NCBI RefSeq assembly: GCF_029601685.1
Contig: NZ_JARRIR010000005.1
Location: 1-64,000 of the forward strand
Origin: Metarhizobium sp017305935
GTDB lineage: Bacteria > Pseudomonadota > Alphaproteobacteria > Rhizobiales > Rhizobiaceae
DNA length: 64,000 nt
Reading direction: 5' to 3'
In this document: positions 53,506-61,830 of the stretch, piece by piece
Layout of the letters: each line of letters opens with the position of its first letter
How positions within the stretch are numbered: position 1 is the first letter of the stretch
Made by a program: the position numbers and the translations under genes
The notes under the pieces: generated by a model
What the model was told of the DNA's origin: nothing
Seen by the model: only the letters and a program-made list of their open reading frames with translations
Databases searched by the model: none

Positions 53506-53985
53506 ATGAACATTCATGTCGCCGATGGCGACATCGGCAATCGCACGCTGGCAATCGTCGGCGAGTTGAAATCGCTCGAAGGCCCGCTTCTGCCGATCCT
53601 TCATGCGATCCAGGCCGAATTCGGCTATGTGCCGCAGGAGAGCTTGGCCGTAATCGCCCGCGAGCTGAACCTGTCGCGCGCCGAGGTGCATGGCGTCGTC
53701 ACCTTCTACCACGATTACCGCGACCACCCGACTGGCCGCCATGTCCTGAAACTCTGTCGCGCCGAGGCCTGTCAGTCGATGGGCGGCGACGAGATCGCCG
53801 AGCGCATCAAGACGCTGCTCGGCATCGATTTCCACCAGACGACGCTGGACGGCGCAGTGACGCTGGAGCCGATCTTCTGTCTCGGGCTCTGCGCCTGCGC
53901 GCCCGCCGCCATGCTCGACGGCGAGCTGCACGGTCGCCTCGATACCGCATCCGTCGCCGAACTCGTCGCGGAGGCCCGCCGATGA
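53506..53985 (+). CDS. fdsG: Formate dehydrogenase gamma subunit (NAD-dependent)
   Basis: The 159-residue subunit is a NuoE-like [2Fe-2S] protein. The cluster cysteines are C84, C89, C125 and C129 (LCRAEACQSM and FCLGLCACAPA). It passes electrons within the soluble molybdenum formate dehydrogenase that oxidises formate and reduces NAD. The ATG at 53506 opens the operon; its stop overlaps fdsB by four bases (ATGA). Confidence 0.95.
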   Translation: MNIHVADGDIGNRTLAIVGELKSLEGPLLPILHAIQAEFGYVPQESLAVIARELNLSRAEVHGVVTFYHDYRDHPTGRHVLKLCRAEACQSMGGDEIAERIKTLLGIDFHQTTLDGAVTLEPIFCLGLCACAPAAMLDGELHGRLDTASVAELVAEARR

Positions 53986-55538
53986 CCGTCACCGTCTTCA
54001 TTCCCCGCGATGCCGCAGCGCTTGCCGTCGGCGCCGACAAGGTGGCGAACGCCATCGCAGCCGAGATCGAACGCCGCGGCCTCGATGCCCGCATCGTCCG
54101 CAACGGTTCGCGCGGCATGTTCTGGCTGGAGCCGCTCGTCGAAATACGCACCGATCATGGCCGCATCGCCTATGGCCCGGTTCGGCCAAGCGACGTCACC
54201 GGCCTGTTCGATGCCGATTTTCTCGCCGGCGGCGCGCATCCCCTCTGTCTCGGGCCGACGCAGGACATTCCGTTCCTGCGTCAGCAGACCCGCCTGACCT
54301 TCGCCCGCTGCGGCGTCACCGATCCGCTGTCGCTGGAGGATTACCGTCATTATGCCGGTCTGCAGGGGCTGGAAAAAGCCATCGCCATGGCGCCCGCCGA
54401 GATCGTCGCAGAGGTCACCGAGAGCGGCCTGCGCGGACGCGGCGGCGCGGGCTTTCCCACCGGCATCAAGTGGAAGACGGTCGCCGATGCCAAGGCCGAT
54501 CAGAAATACATCGTCTGCAATGCCGACGAGGGCGATTCCGGCACCTTCGCCGACCGGATGATCATGGAAGGCGATCCCTTCGTGCTGATCGAGGGCATGG
54601 CGATCGCCGGCATCGCCACCGGCGCGACCCGCGGCTATGTCTACACCCGCTCTGAGTATCCCCATGCCATCGCGGCGATGGAAGCGGCGATCGCCATCGC
54701 CCGCAAGGCCGGCATCCTCGGCCCGTCCGTGCTCGGCTCCGCCTATGCCTTCGACATGGAGGTCCGCTCCGGGGCCGGGGCCTATGTCTGCGGCGAGGAG
54801 ACCTCGCTGCTGAATTCGCTGGAAGGCAAGCGCGGCGTGGTCCGCGCCAAGCCGCCGCTGCCCGCCTTGCAAGGCTTCCTCGGCCAGCCGACCGTCGTCA
54901 ACAACGTCATGTCGCTCGCCTCCGTGCCGATCATCCTCGATCGCGGCGCCGCCTTCTACCGTGATTTCGGCATGGGTCGCTCGCGCGGCACCATCCCGAT
55001 CCAGATCGCCGGCAACGTCAAGCATGGCGGGCTCTATGAAACCGCCTTCGGCCTGTCGCTCGGCGAGATCGTCGATCACATCGGCGGCGGCACGGCCAGC
55101 GGCCGCCCGGTCAAGGCGGTGCAGGTCGGCGGCCCGCTCGGCGCCTATTTTCCGCGTGCGCTGTTCGATACGCCCTTCGACTATGAGGCCTTTGCCGCGA
55201 AGGATGGCTTGATCGGCCATGCCGGCATCGTCGTCTTCGACGACACCGTCGACATGCTGAAACAGGCCCGTTTCGCCATGGAATTCTGCGCCGTCGAAAG
55301 CTGTGGCAAATGCACCCCCTGCCGCATCGGCTCGACGCGCGGCGTCGAGACCGCGGATAAGATCGCGAGAGGGCTCGAGCCGGAAAAGAACCGCGCGCTT
55401 CTCGCCGATCTCTGCAACACCATGAAGTTCGGCTCGCTCTGTGCGCTCGGCGGCTTCACGCCCTATCCGGTCCTCAGCGCCATGACGCATTTCCCGGACG
55501 ATTTCAAACCGGCGCCGATCGCGCAAGCAGCGGAGTAA
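53982..55538 (+). CDS. fdsB: Formate dehydrogenase beta subunit, NAD/FMN-binding
   Basis: The 518-residue NuoF-like subunit binds FMN and NAD and a [4Fe-4S] cluster. RGRGGAGFPTGIKWK and YIVCNADEGDSGTFADR are the FMN/NAD sites, GAGAYVCGEETSLLNSLEG follows, and the cluster cysteines are in ESCGKCTPCRIGSTRG. An N-terminal thioredoxin-like part (1-130) precedes it. It is coupled to fdsG by overlap and to fdsA by 5 bp. Confidence 0.95.
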   Translation: MTVTVFIPRDAAALAVGADKVANAIAAEIERRGLDARIVRNGSRGMFWLEPLVEIRTDHGRIAYGPVRPSDVTGLFDADFLAGGAHPLCLGPTQDIPFLRQQTRLTFARCGVTDPLSLEDYRHYAGLQGLEKAIAMAPAEIVAEVTESGLRGRGGAGFPTGIKWKTVADAKADQKYIVCNADEGDSGTFADRMIMEGDPFVLIEGMAIAGIATGATRGYVYTRSEYPHAIAAMEAAIAIARKAGILGPSVLGSAYAFDMEVRSGAGAYVCGEETSLLNSLEGKRGVVRAKPPLPALQGFLGQPTVVNNVMSLASVPIILDRGAAFYRDFGMGRSRGTIPIQIAGNVKHGGLYETAFGLSLGEIVDHIGGGTASGRPVKAVQVGGPLGAYFPRALFDTPFDYEAFAAKDGLIGHAGIVVFDDTVDMLKQARFAMEFCAVESCGKCTPCRIGSTRGVETADKIARGLEPEKNRALLADLCNTMKFGSLCALGGFTPYPVLSAMTHFPDDFKPAPIAQAAE

Positions 55539-55543
55539 CTGCC

Positions 55544-58423
55544 ATGTCCCTGATTCACGAAATCGACTACGGCACGCCGGCCTCCACCGCCGAGACCATG
55601 GTGACGCTCACCATCGACGGCCGCGACATTTCCGTGCCCTCGGGCACTTCGATCATGCGCGCCTCGATGGAGGCCGGCATCCAGGTGCCGAAGCTTTGCG
55701 CCACGGATATGGTCGACGCCTTCGGCTCCTGCCGCCTCTGTCTGGTGGAAATCGAGGGACGCAACGGCACGCCGGCCTCCTGCACCACGCCGGTCGCGCC
55801 GGGCATGGTCGTGCATACCCAGACCGGCCGCCTCAAGGACATCCGTCGCGGCGTGATGGAACTCTACATCTCCGACCATCCGCTCGACTGCCTGACATGC
55901 GCCGCCAATGGCGATTGCGAGCTGCAGGACATGGCCGGCGCCGTGGGCCTGCGCGACGTGCGCTACGGTTATGAGGGCGACAACCACGTCCGCGCCCGCA
56001 ACAATGGCGACATCAACGCCAAGTGGATGCCGAAGGACGAATCCAACCCCTATTTCACCTATGATCCGGCGAAATGCATCGTCTGCTCGCGTTGCGTGCG
56101 CGCCTGCGAGGAAGTCCAGGGGACGTTTGCGCTGACCATCGAGGGCCGCGGCTTCGGCAGCCGCGTCTCGCCCGGCATGCATGAGCATTTCATCTCCTCC
56201 GAATGCGTCTCCTGCGGCGCCTGCGTGCAGGCCTGCCCGACGGCGACGCTGACCGAAAAATCGGTGATCGAGATCGGCCAGCCGGAACACTCGCTGGTCA
56301 CGACCTGCGCCTATTGCGGCGTCGGCTGCTCGTTCAAGGCGGAAATGCGCGGCGAGGAACTGGTGCGCATGGTGCCGTGGAAGGACGGCAAGGCCAATCG
56401 CGGCCATTCCTGCGTCAAGGGCCGCTTCGCCTATGGCTATTCGATGCACGAGGACCGCATCCTCAACCCGATGATCCGCGAAAAGATCTCCGATCCTTGG
56501 CGCGAGGTCACCTGGGAAGAGGCCTATGCGCATGTGGCCTCGGAATTCCGCCGCCTGCAATATCAATATGGCCGCGATGCCGTCGGCGGCATCACCTCCT
56601 CGCGCTGCACCAACGAGGAAACCTATCTGGTGCAGAAGCTGGTGCGCGCCGGCTTCGGCAACAACAATGTCGACACCTGCGCGCGCGTGTGCCATTCGCC
56701 GACCGGCTACGGCCTCGGCCAGGCCTTCGGCACCTCGGCCGGCACCCAGGATTTCGATTCGGTCGAGCATAGCGATATCGTCGTCGTCATCGGCGCCAAC
56801 CCGACAGACGGCCACCCGGTCTTCGGCTCGCGCTTGAAGAAGCGCCTGCGCCAGGGCGCAAAGCTGATCGTCATCGACCCGCGCCGCACCGACCTCGTCA
56901 AGTCGCCGCATGTCGAAGCCGCCTATCACCTCGCCCTCAAGCCCGGCACCAATGTTGCGATGATGACGGCGCTGGCGCATGTTATCGTCACCGAGGGGCT
57001 GGCCGACGAGCAGTTCATCCGCGAGCGTTGTGACTGGTCCGAATTCGAGGATTGGGCCGGTTTCGTCGCCGAGGAGCGCCACAGCCCCGAAGCCGTCGAA
57101 ACCCTGACCGGCGTGCCCGCCCATCTGGTGCGCGGCGCGGCGCGGCTGTTTGCCACCGGCGGCAACGGCGCCATCTATTACGGCCTCGGCGTCACCGAGC
57201 ACAGCCAGGGCTCGACCACGGTCATGGCCATCGCCAACCTTGCCATGGTCACCGGCAATATCGGCCGCCCCGGCGTCGGCGTGAACCCGCTGCGCGGCCA
57301 GAACAACGTCCAGGGTTCCTGCGACATGGGCTCCTTCCCGCATGAACTGCCGGGCTACCGCCACGTCGCCGACGACGCCACCCGCGAGATCTTCGAGAAG
57401 ATGTGGGGCGTGACGCTGTCGAGCGAGCCGGGCCTGCGCATCAACAACATGCTGGACGCCGCCGTCGACGGCTCCTTCAAGGGCCTCTACATCCAGGGCG
57501 AGGACATTCTCCAGTCCGACCCGGATACCAGGCATGTCGCCGCCGGCCTCGCCGCCATGGAATGCGTCGTCGTGCAGGATCTGTTCCTCAACGAGACGGC
57601 CAATTACGCCCATGTCTTCCTGCCGGGCTCGACCTTCCTCGAAAAGGACGGCACCTTCACCAATGCCGAGCGCCGCATCAACCGCGTGCGCAAGGTCATG
57701 ACCCCGAAGAACGGCTATGCCGACTGGGAAGTGACGCAGAACCTGGCGCAGGCCATGGGTTTGGCCTGGAACTATGCCCACCCATCCGAGATCATGGACG
57801 AGATCGCCGCGACGACCCCGAGCTTCGCGCTGGTTTCCTACGACTATCTCGACAAGATGGGTTCGGTGCAGTGGCCCTGCAACGAGAAGACGCCGCAGGG
57901 CTCGCCGATCATGCATATCGACGGCTTCGTACGCGGCAAGGGCAAGTTCATCCGCACCGAATATGTGGCGACCGACGAACGCACCGGCGCGCGCTTCCCG
58001 CTGTTGCTCACCACCGGCCGCATCCTCAGCCAGTACAATGTCGGCGCCCAGACCCGGCGCACCGACAACGTCGTCTGGCATGAGGAGGACCGGCTGGAAG
58101 TGCATCCGCACGACGCCGAGCTGCGCGGCATCCGCGACGGCGACTGGGTGCGGCTCGCCAGCCGCTCCGGCGACACGACGCTACGCGCCCTGATCACCGA
58201 CCGCGTGGCGCCCGGCGTCGTCTACACCACCTTCCATCACCCGACGACGCAGGCCAACGTCATCACCACCGACTTCTCCGACTGGGCGACCAACTGCCCG
58301 GAATACAAGGTGACGGCGGTGCAGATCTCGCCCTCAAATGGCCCGTCCGAATGGCAGGTGGAATATGACGAGCAGGCAAGGCGCTCGCGCCGCATTGCCG
58401 GCAAGCTCGAGGCGGCGGAGTAA
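55544..58423 (+). CDS. fdsA: Formate dehydrogenase alpha subunit, molybdenum catalytic
   Basis: The 959-residue catalytic subunit has an N-terminal [2Fe-2S] domain (C52, C63, C66, C80) and a NuoG-type cluster (H112, C116, C119, C125). Two [4Fe-4S] sites follow (C178, C181, C184, C188 and C221, C224, C227, C231), then a further cluster (C255, C258, C262, C290). The bis-MGD domain carries the probable molybdenum ligand C383 with H384 in ARVCHSPT. It oxidises formate to CO2. The ATG at 55544 gives MSLIHEIDYGTPAS. fdhD follows 23 bp later. Confidence 0.96.
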   Translation: MSLIHEIDYGTPASTAETMVTLTIDGRDISVPSGTSIMRASMEAGIQVPKLCATDMVDAFGSCRLCLVEIEGRNGTPASCTTPVAPGMVVHTQTGRLKDIRRGVMELYISDHPLDCLTCAANGDCELQDMAGAVGLRDVRYGYEGDNHVRARNNGDINAKWMPKDESNPYFTYDPAKCIVCSRCVRACEEVQGTFALTIEGRGFGSRVSPGMHEHFISSECVSCGACVQACPTATLTEKSVIEIGQPEHSLVTTCAYCGVGCSFKAEMRGEELVRMVPWKDGKANRGHSCVKGRFAYGYSMHEDRILNPMIREKISDPWREVTWEEAYAHVASEFRRLQYQYGRDAVGGITSSRCTNEETYLVQKLVRAGFGNNNVDTCARVCHSPTGYGLGQAFGTSAGTQDFDSVEHSDIVVVIGANPTDGHPVFGSRLKKRLRQGAKLIVIDPRRTDLVKSPHVEAAYHLALKPGTNVAMMTALAHVIVTEGLADEQFIRERCDWSEFEDWAGFVAEERHSPEAVETLTGVPAHLVRGAARLFATGGNGAIYYGLGVTEHSQGSTTVMAIANLAMVTGNIGRPGVGVNPLRGQNNVQGSCDMGSFPHELPGYRHVADDATREIFEKMWGVTLSSEPGLRINNMLDAAVDGSFKGLYIQGEDILQSDPDTRHVAAGLAAMECVVVQDLFLNETANYAHVFLPGSTFLEKDGTFTNAERRINRVRKVMTPKNGYADWEVTQNLAQAMGLAWNYAHPSEIMDEIAATTPSFALVSYDYLDKMGSVQWPCNEKTPQGSPIMHIDGFVRGKGKFIRTEYVATDERTGARFPLLLTTGRILSQYNVGAQTRRTDNVVWHEEDRLEVHPHDAELRGIRDGDWVRLASRSGDTTLRALITDRVAPGVVYTTFHHPTTQANVITTDFSDWATNCPEYKVTAVQISPSNGPSEWQVEYDEQARRSRRIAGKLEAAE

Positions 58424-58446
58424 TCCGCCGCGATGAGGCCGGCCCG

Positions 58447-59265
58447 ATGAAGACCACGGCAACCGCGCCACGCATCGCCCGCCGCGACGGCATCGTCCGA
58501 AACGGCACGCGCATCGTGCCCGAGGAGGTTCCGATCGCCTTTTCCTATGGCGGCTCGACTCATGCGGTGATGATGGGAACGCCGGCCGATCTCACCGACT
58601 TCGCCCTCGGCTTCAGCCTGACCGAGGGCATCGTCTCCTGCGCCGCCGACATCGCCGCCATCGATATCCTCGAGGCCGGCGACGGCCTCGACGTGCAGAT
58701 CGCGCTGGTCGATGATGCTGCCGATGCACTACGCCTCCGCCGCCGGCATATGGCCGGCCCGGTGGGATGCGGCCTCTGCGGCATCGAATCCATAGAGCAG
58801 GCGACCCGCGCCGTGCCGAATGTATCCGCCGCCACTCTGACGCTCGACCATCGCCAGATCGCCGCAGCCATCGCGGCACTGAACGATGGCCAACCGCTGC
58901 ATAGGCTGACCCATGCCGTGCATGGCGCCGGCTTCTTCATTCCCGGCGAGGGACTGGTCGCCGTGCGCGAGGATGTCGGGCGCCACAATGCGCTCGACAA
59001 GCTCTGCGGCGCCGTGCTCGCCGCCGGGCGGCAGGGCCATGAAGGCGCTGTCGTGGTTACCAGCCGCCTGTCGGTGGAGATGGTGCAGAAGGCGGCGATC
59101 CTCGGCAGCGGCATCCTGATCGCAATTTCCGCGCCGACGGCGCTGGCGCTGCGCACCGCGCAAACCGCCGGCCTGACACTGATCGCGCTGGCCCGCGGCG
59201 AGGATTTCGAGATCTTTACCCACCCCCATCGCATTGCTGCAGGAGTATCCGCCCATGTCGCATGA
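58447..59265 (+). CDS. fdhD: Formate dehydrogenase accessory sulfurtransferase FdhD
   Basis: The 272-residue protein delivers sulfur from a cysteine desulfurase to the molybdenum cofactor of formate dehydrogenase. The reactive pair is C108-GLC-C111 region in GPVGCGLCGIES. It is the FdsC position of the fdsGBACD operon known from Rhodobacter and Cupriavidus. Its stop codon overlaps fdsD by 11 bp. Confidence 0.94.
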   Translation: MKTTATAPRIARRDGIVRNGTRIVPEEVPIAFSYGGSTHAVMMGTPADLTDFALGFSLTEGIVSCAADIAAIDILEAGDGLDVQIALVDDAADALRLRRRHMAGPVGCGLCGIESIEQATRAVPNVSAATLTLDHRQIAAAIAALNDGQPLHRLTHAVHGAGFFIPGEGLVAVREDVGRHNALDKLCGAVLAAGRQGHEGAVVVTSRLSVEMVQKAAILGSGILIAISAPTALALRTAQTAGLTLIALARGEDFEIFTHPHRIAAGVSAHVA

Positions 59266-59509
59266 TTCGACCTCGACCGAGGACAAGCTGATTCGCATGG
59301 CCAACCAGATCGCCACCTTTTTCGAGTCCCAGCCGGAACAGGAACGTATTGACGGCGTCGCCGGCCATATCAACAAATTCTGGGAACCGCGCATGCGGCG
59401 GCAATTCTTCGAGCTGGTGGACAATGGCGCCAAGGGGTTTCACCCCCTCGTCCTGAATGCCGCGCAACGGATCCGTCGCCCCGCCCCCGCGCAGGCCGGT
59501 CACGGCTGA
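59255..59509 (+). CDS. fdsD: Formate dehydrogenase delta subunit
   Basis: The 84-residue protein matches FdsD: STEDKLIRMANQIATFFESQPEQE and INKFWEPRMRRQFFELVD. It is a small subunit needed for stable formate dehydrogenase, without a known cofactor. The ATG at 59255 follows AGGAGTATCC and overlaps the end of fdhD; an upstream in-frame TTG is not preferred. Confidence 0.92.
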   Translation: MSHDSTSTEDKLIRMANQIATFFESQPEQERIDGVAGHINKFWEPRMRRQFFELVDNGAKGFHPLVLNAAQRIRRPAPAQAGHG

Positions 59510-59550
59510 CAAACGGAAAACCCGGCGACATCAAGGACTGACGCAAACAA

Positions 59551-59583
59551 AAACCCCCGGTCGTGAATAGGACCGGGGGTTTT
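59551..59583. terminator. Bidirectional terminator between fdsD and hemA
   Basis: A 12-bp perfect stem (59551-59562 with 59571-59582) with an 8-nt loop has T-rich flanks on both strands. It can end both the fds transcript and the convergent hemA transcript. Confidence 0.9.
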
Positions 59584-59605
59584 CGAACTGGAGCTTGCGC
59601 GTCGA

Positions 59606-60820
59606 TCAGGCGACAGCGCGGGCAAGCGCGCAGCGCGACCAGAGCTGATGCAACGAGCCGACGAGATGATCGAGGTCGGCATCAGAATGCATCGGCGTCG
59701 GGGTGATGCGCAGGCGTTCGGTCTTGCGCGGCACGGTCGGGTAATTGATCGGCTGCACGTAGATGTCGAAGCTGTCGAGCATGATGTCCGAGATCCACTT
59801 GCACTTGGCCGCGTCGCCGACCATGACCGGGACGATATGGCTCGGATTGGGCATGTGCGGAATCCCGCTCTTGTCGAGCAGGACGCGCAGCCGGCGCACC
59901 CGGTCCTGGTGGCGAGCACGCTCGAACTGGCTGACCTTGAGGTGGCGGATCGAGGCGAGCGCACCGGCGGCGAGCGCCGGCGGCAGGGCGGTCGTGAAGA
60001 TGAAGCCCGACGCGAAGGAGCGGATGAAGTCGCACAGCGCAGCGGACGCCGCGATATAACCGCCCATCACGCCAAAAGCCTTGCCGAGCGTGCCTTCGAT
60101 GATCGTCAGGCGATCCATCAGCCCCTCGCGCTCGGCGATGCCGCCGCCGCGCGGGCCGTACATGCCGACCGCATGGACCTCGTCGAGATAGGTCATGGCG
60201 CCGTACTTGTCGGCGAGATCGCAGATTTCCTTGATCGGCGAGATATCGCCGTCCATCGAATAGACCGATTCGAAGGCGATCAGCTTCGGTGCCCTGGGAT
60301 CGGCGGCCGCCAGCTTGGCTTCGAGGTCTTCAAGGTCGTTGTGCTTCCAGATCACCCGGTCGCACTTGGCATAGCGGATGCCCTCGATCATCGAGGCGTG
60401 GTTCAGCGCGTCGGAAAAGATGATCAGGTTCGGAATACGCTGGCCGAGCGTGCCGAGCGTCGCCCAGTTGGAAATATAGCCCGAGGTGAAGATCAGGGCC
60501 GATTCCTTGCCGTGCAGATCGGCCAGTTCCTGTTCGAGCAGGACGTGATAGTGGTTGGTGCCAGAAATATTCCGGGTGCCTCCCGCACCCGCGCCACAGT
60601 GATCGACGGCGGTTTTCATCGCCTCGATGACATCGGGGTGCTGGCCCATGCCGAGATAGTCGTTGGAACACCAGACGGTGACATCCTTCGGCGCGCCGTT
60701 GACGTAACGCGTCGCGCGCGGAAAATTGCCGCGATGCCGTTCCAGATCGGCGAACACGCGGTAGCGCCCTTCTTCATGAAGGCTGTCCAGTTCGCTCTTG
60801 AAAAATGCTTCGAAATCCAT
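59606..60820 (-). CDS. hemA: 5-aminolevulinate synthase
   Basis: The 404-residue PLP enzyme condenses glycine and succinyl-CoA to 5-aminolevulinate, the alphaproteobacterial (C4/Shemin) start of heme and cobalamin synthesis. The PLP lysine is K247 in IEGTLGKAFG. Substrate loops are CSNDYLGMGQ and GAGAGGTRNISGTNHYH. The ATG at 60820 gives MDFEAFFKSELDSLHEEGRYR. An FNR/FixK box lies 136 bp upstream. Confidence 0.97.
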   Translation of the reverse strand: MDFEAFFKSELDSLHEEGRYRVFADLERHRGNFPRATRYVNGAPKDVTVWCSNDYLGMGQHPDVIEAMKTAVDHCGAGAGGTRNISGTNHYHVLLEQELADLHGKESALIFTSGYISNWATLGTLGQRIPNLIIFSDALNHASMIEGIRYAKCDRVIWKHNDLEDLEAKLAAADPRAPKLIAFESVYSMDGDISPIKEICDLADKYGAMTYLDEVHAVGMYGPRGGGIAEREGLMDRLTIIEGTLGKAFGVMGGYIAASAALCDFIRSFASGFIFTTALPPALAAGALASIRHLKVSQFERARHQDRVRRLRVLLDKSGIPHMPNPSHIVPVMVGDAAKCKWISDIMLDSFDIYVQPINYPTVPRKTERLRITPTPMHSDADLDHLVGSLHQLWSRCALARAVA

Positions 60821-60955
60821 TCCGCATGCTCCGCAACTTTAGAACCGTTTTGATTTCTGCCGGCTCGCCCGTCAACCCCTTGCCGCCCGAATCCTGTCCG
60901 GATGCGGCAAAAGGCCCATTGCCATCCGGTCTACAGCAGGAACGGCGCTTCGAAA

Positions 60956-60969
60956 TTGATGGAAATCAA
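60956..60969 (-). promoter_or_regulatory. FNR/FixK box upstream of hemA
   Basis: TTGATGGAAATCAA is a perfect TTGAT-N4-ATCAA palindrome, the consensus of FNR, FnrN and FixK regulators. It lies between hemA and the coxM-like gene, where only hemA has a start downstream. Low-oxygen control of hemA by FNR/FixK proteins is established in other alphaproteobacteria. Confidence 0.65.
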
Positions 60970-61021
60970 CCAAAACGGCGAGGAAGGGCGGCGTTTTGCC
61001 GCCCTTCCGATTCTTTTGGCC

Positions 61022-61819
61022 TCAGCCGGCGGCGGCAATCGCGCGTTTGGCCATCACCTTCACCAGATTGGCGCGGTATTCGGCGTCTCCATGCAGATCC
61101 GAAATCAGCCCGCTGGGATCGACCGTCACGCCGGAAAGCGCATCCGCCGACCAGTTGGCCGAAAGCGCCGCCTCCATGTCGCCCTGGCGGAAAACCCCAT
61201 CGGAACCGGCGCCGGTGACGGCCACGCGCACGTTCCCGCTCGCTTTCGCGACGAAGACGCCAGTCATCGCGTAACGCGAGGCCGGATTGCGGAATTTGGC
61301 GTAACCGGCCTTGTCCGGTGCGTCGAAAGCAAGCGCGACGACGATCTCGCCCTCCTCCAGCGCCGTTTCGAACAGGCCGGTGAAGAAATCATCCGCCGCG
61401 ATCTCGCGCTGGCTGGTGACGATGGTGGCGGCGAGCGCCAGCATCGCCGCCGGATAATCGGCGGCGGGGTCGTTGTTGGCGACGGAGCCGCCGATGGTGC
61501 CCATATGGCGCACATGCGGATCGCCGATCATGCCGGCAAGCCTGCAGATGGCCGGGCAGACCGTTGCCAGCTGGCTGGACGCAGCAACCTCGGCATGGGT
61601 GACCGCAGCCCCGATGCGCACCCGCCGTCCATCGATGGCGATGCCCTTCATGTCGGGGATATGGCGCAGGTCGACGAGATCGCCGGGGGCGGCCAGCCGC
61701 TGCTTCATGGTCGGGATCAGCGTCATGCCGCCGGAGACGTATTGCGCCTCCGCTCCGCCGGCGAACAGGCTGGCCGCCTCGCTGACGGAGGCCGCGCGAT
61801 GATAATTTGTCGCATACAT
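61022..61819 (-). CDS. coxM: CO dehydrogenase-like medium (FAD-binding) subunit
   Basis: The 265-residue subunit carries FAD in molybdenum hydroxylases of the xanthine oxidase family. The FAD motifs are VSGGMTLIP (about 30-38) and GTIGGSVANNDPAADYP (about 110-125). The ATG at 61819 follows GGAGGACGACC. It is downstream of the large-subunit gene by 11 bp. The name cox follows convention; the true substrate may not be CO. Confidence 0.85.
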   Translation of the reverse strand: MYATNYHRAASVSEAASLFAGGAEAQYVSGGMTLIPTMKQRLAAPGDLVDLRHIPDMKGIAIDGRRVRIGAAVTHAEVAASSQLATVCPAICRLAGMIGDPHVRHMGTIGGSVANNDPAADYPAAMLALAATIVTSQREIAADDFFTGLFETALEEGEIVVALAFDAPDKAGYAKFRNPASRYAMTGVFVAKASGNVRVAVTGAGSDGVFRQGDMEAALSANWSADALSGVTVDPSGLISDLHGDAEYRANLVKVMAKRAIAAAG

Positions 61820-61830
61820 GGTCGTCCTCC

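Noticed and set aside
55463..58111. An 882-codon minus-strand frame across fdsA
   Set aside because: It is antisense to a clearly recognisable catalytic subunit; its translation is alanine/glycine/arginine-rich without any domain.
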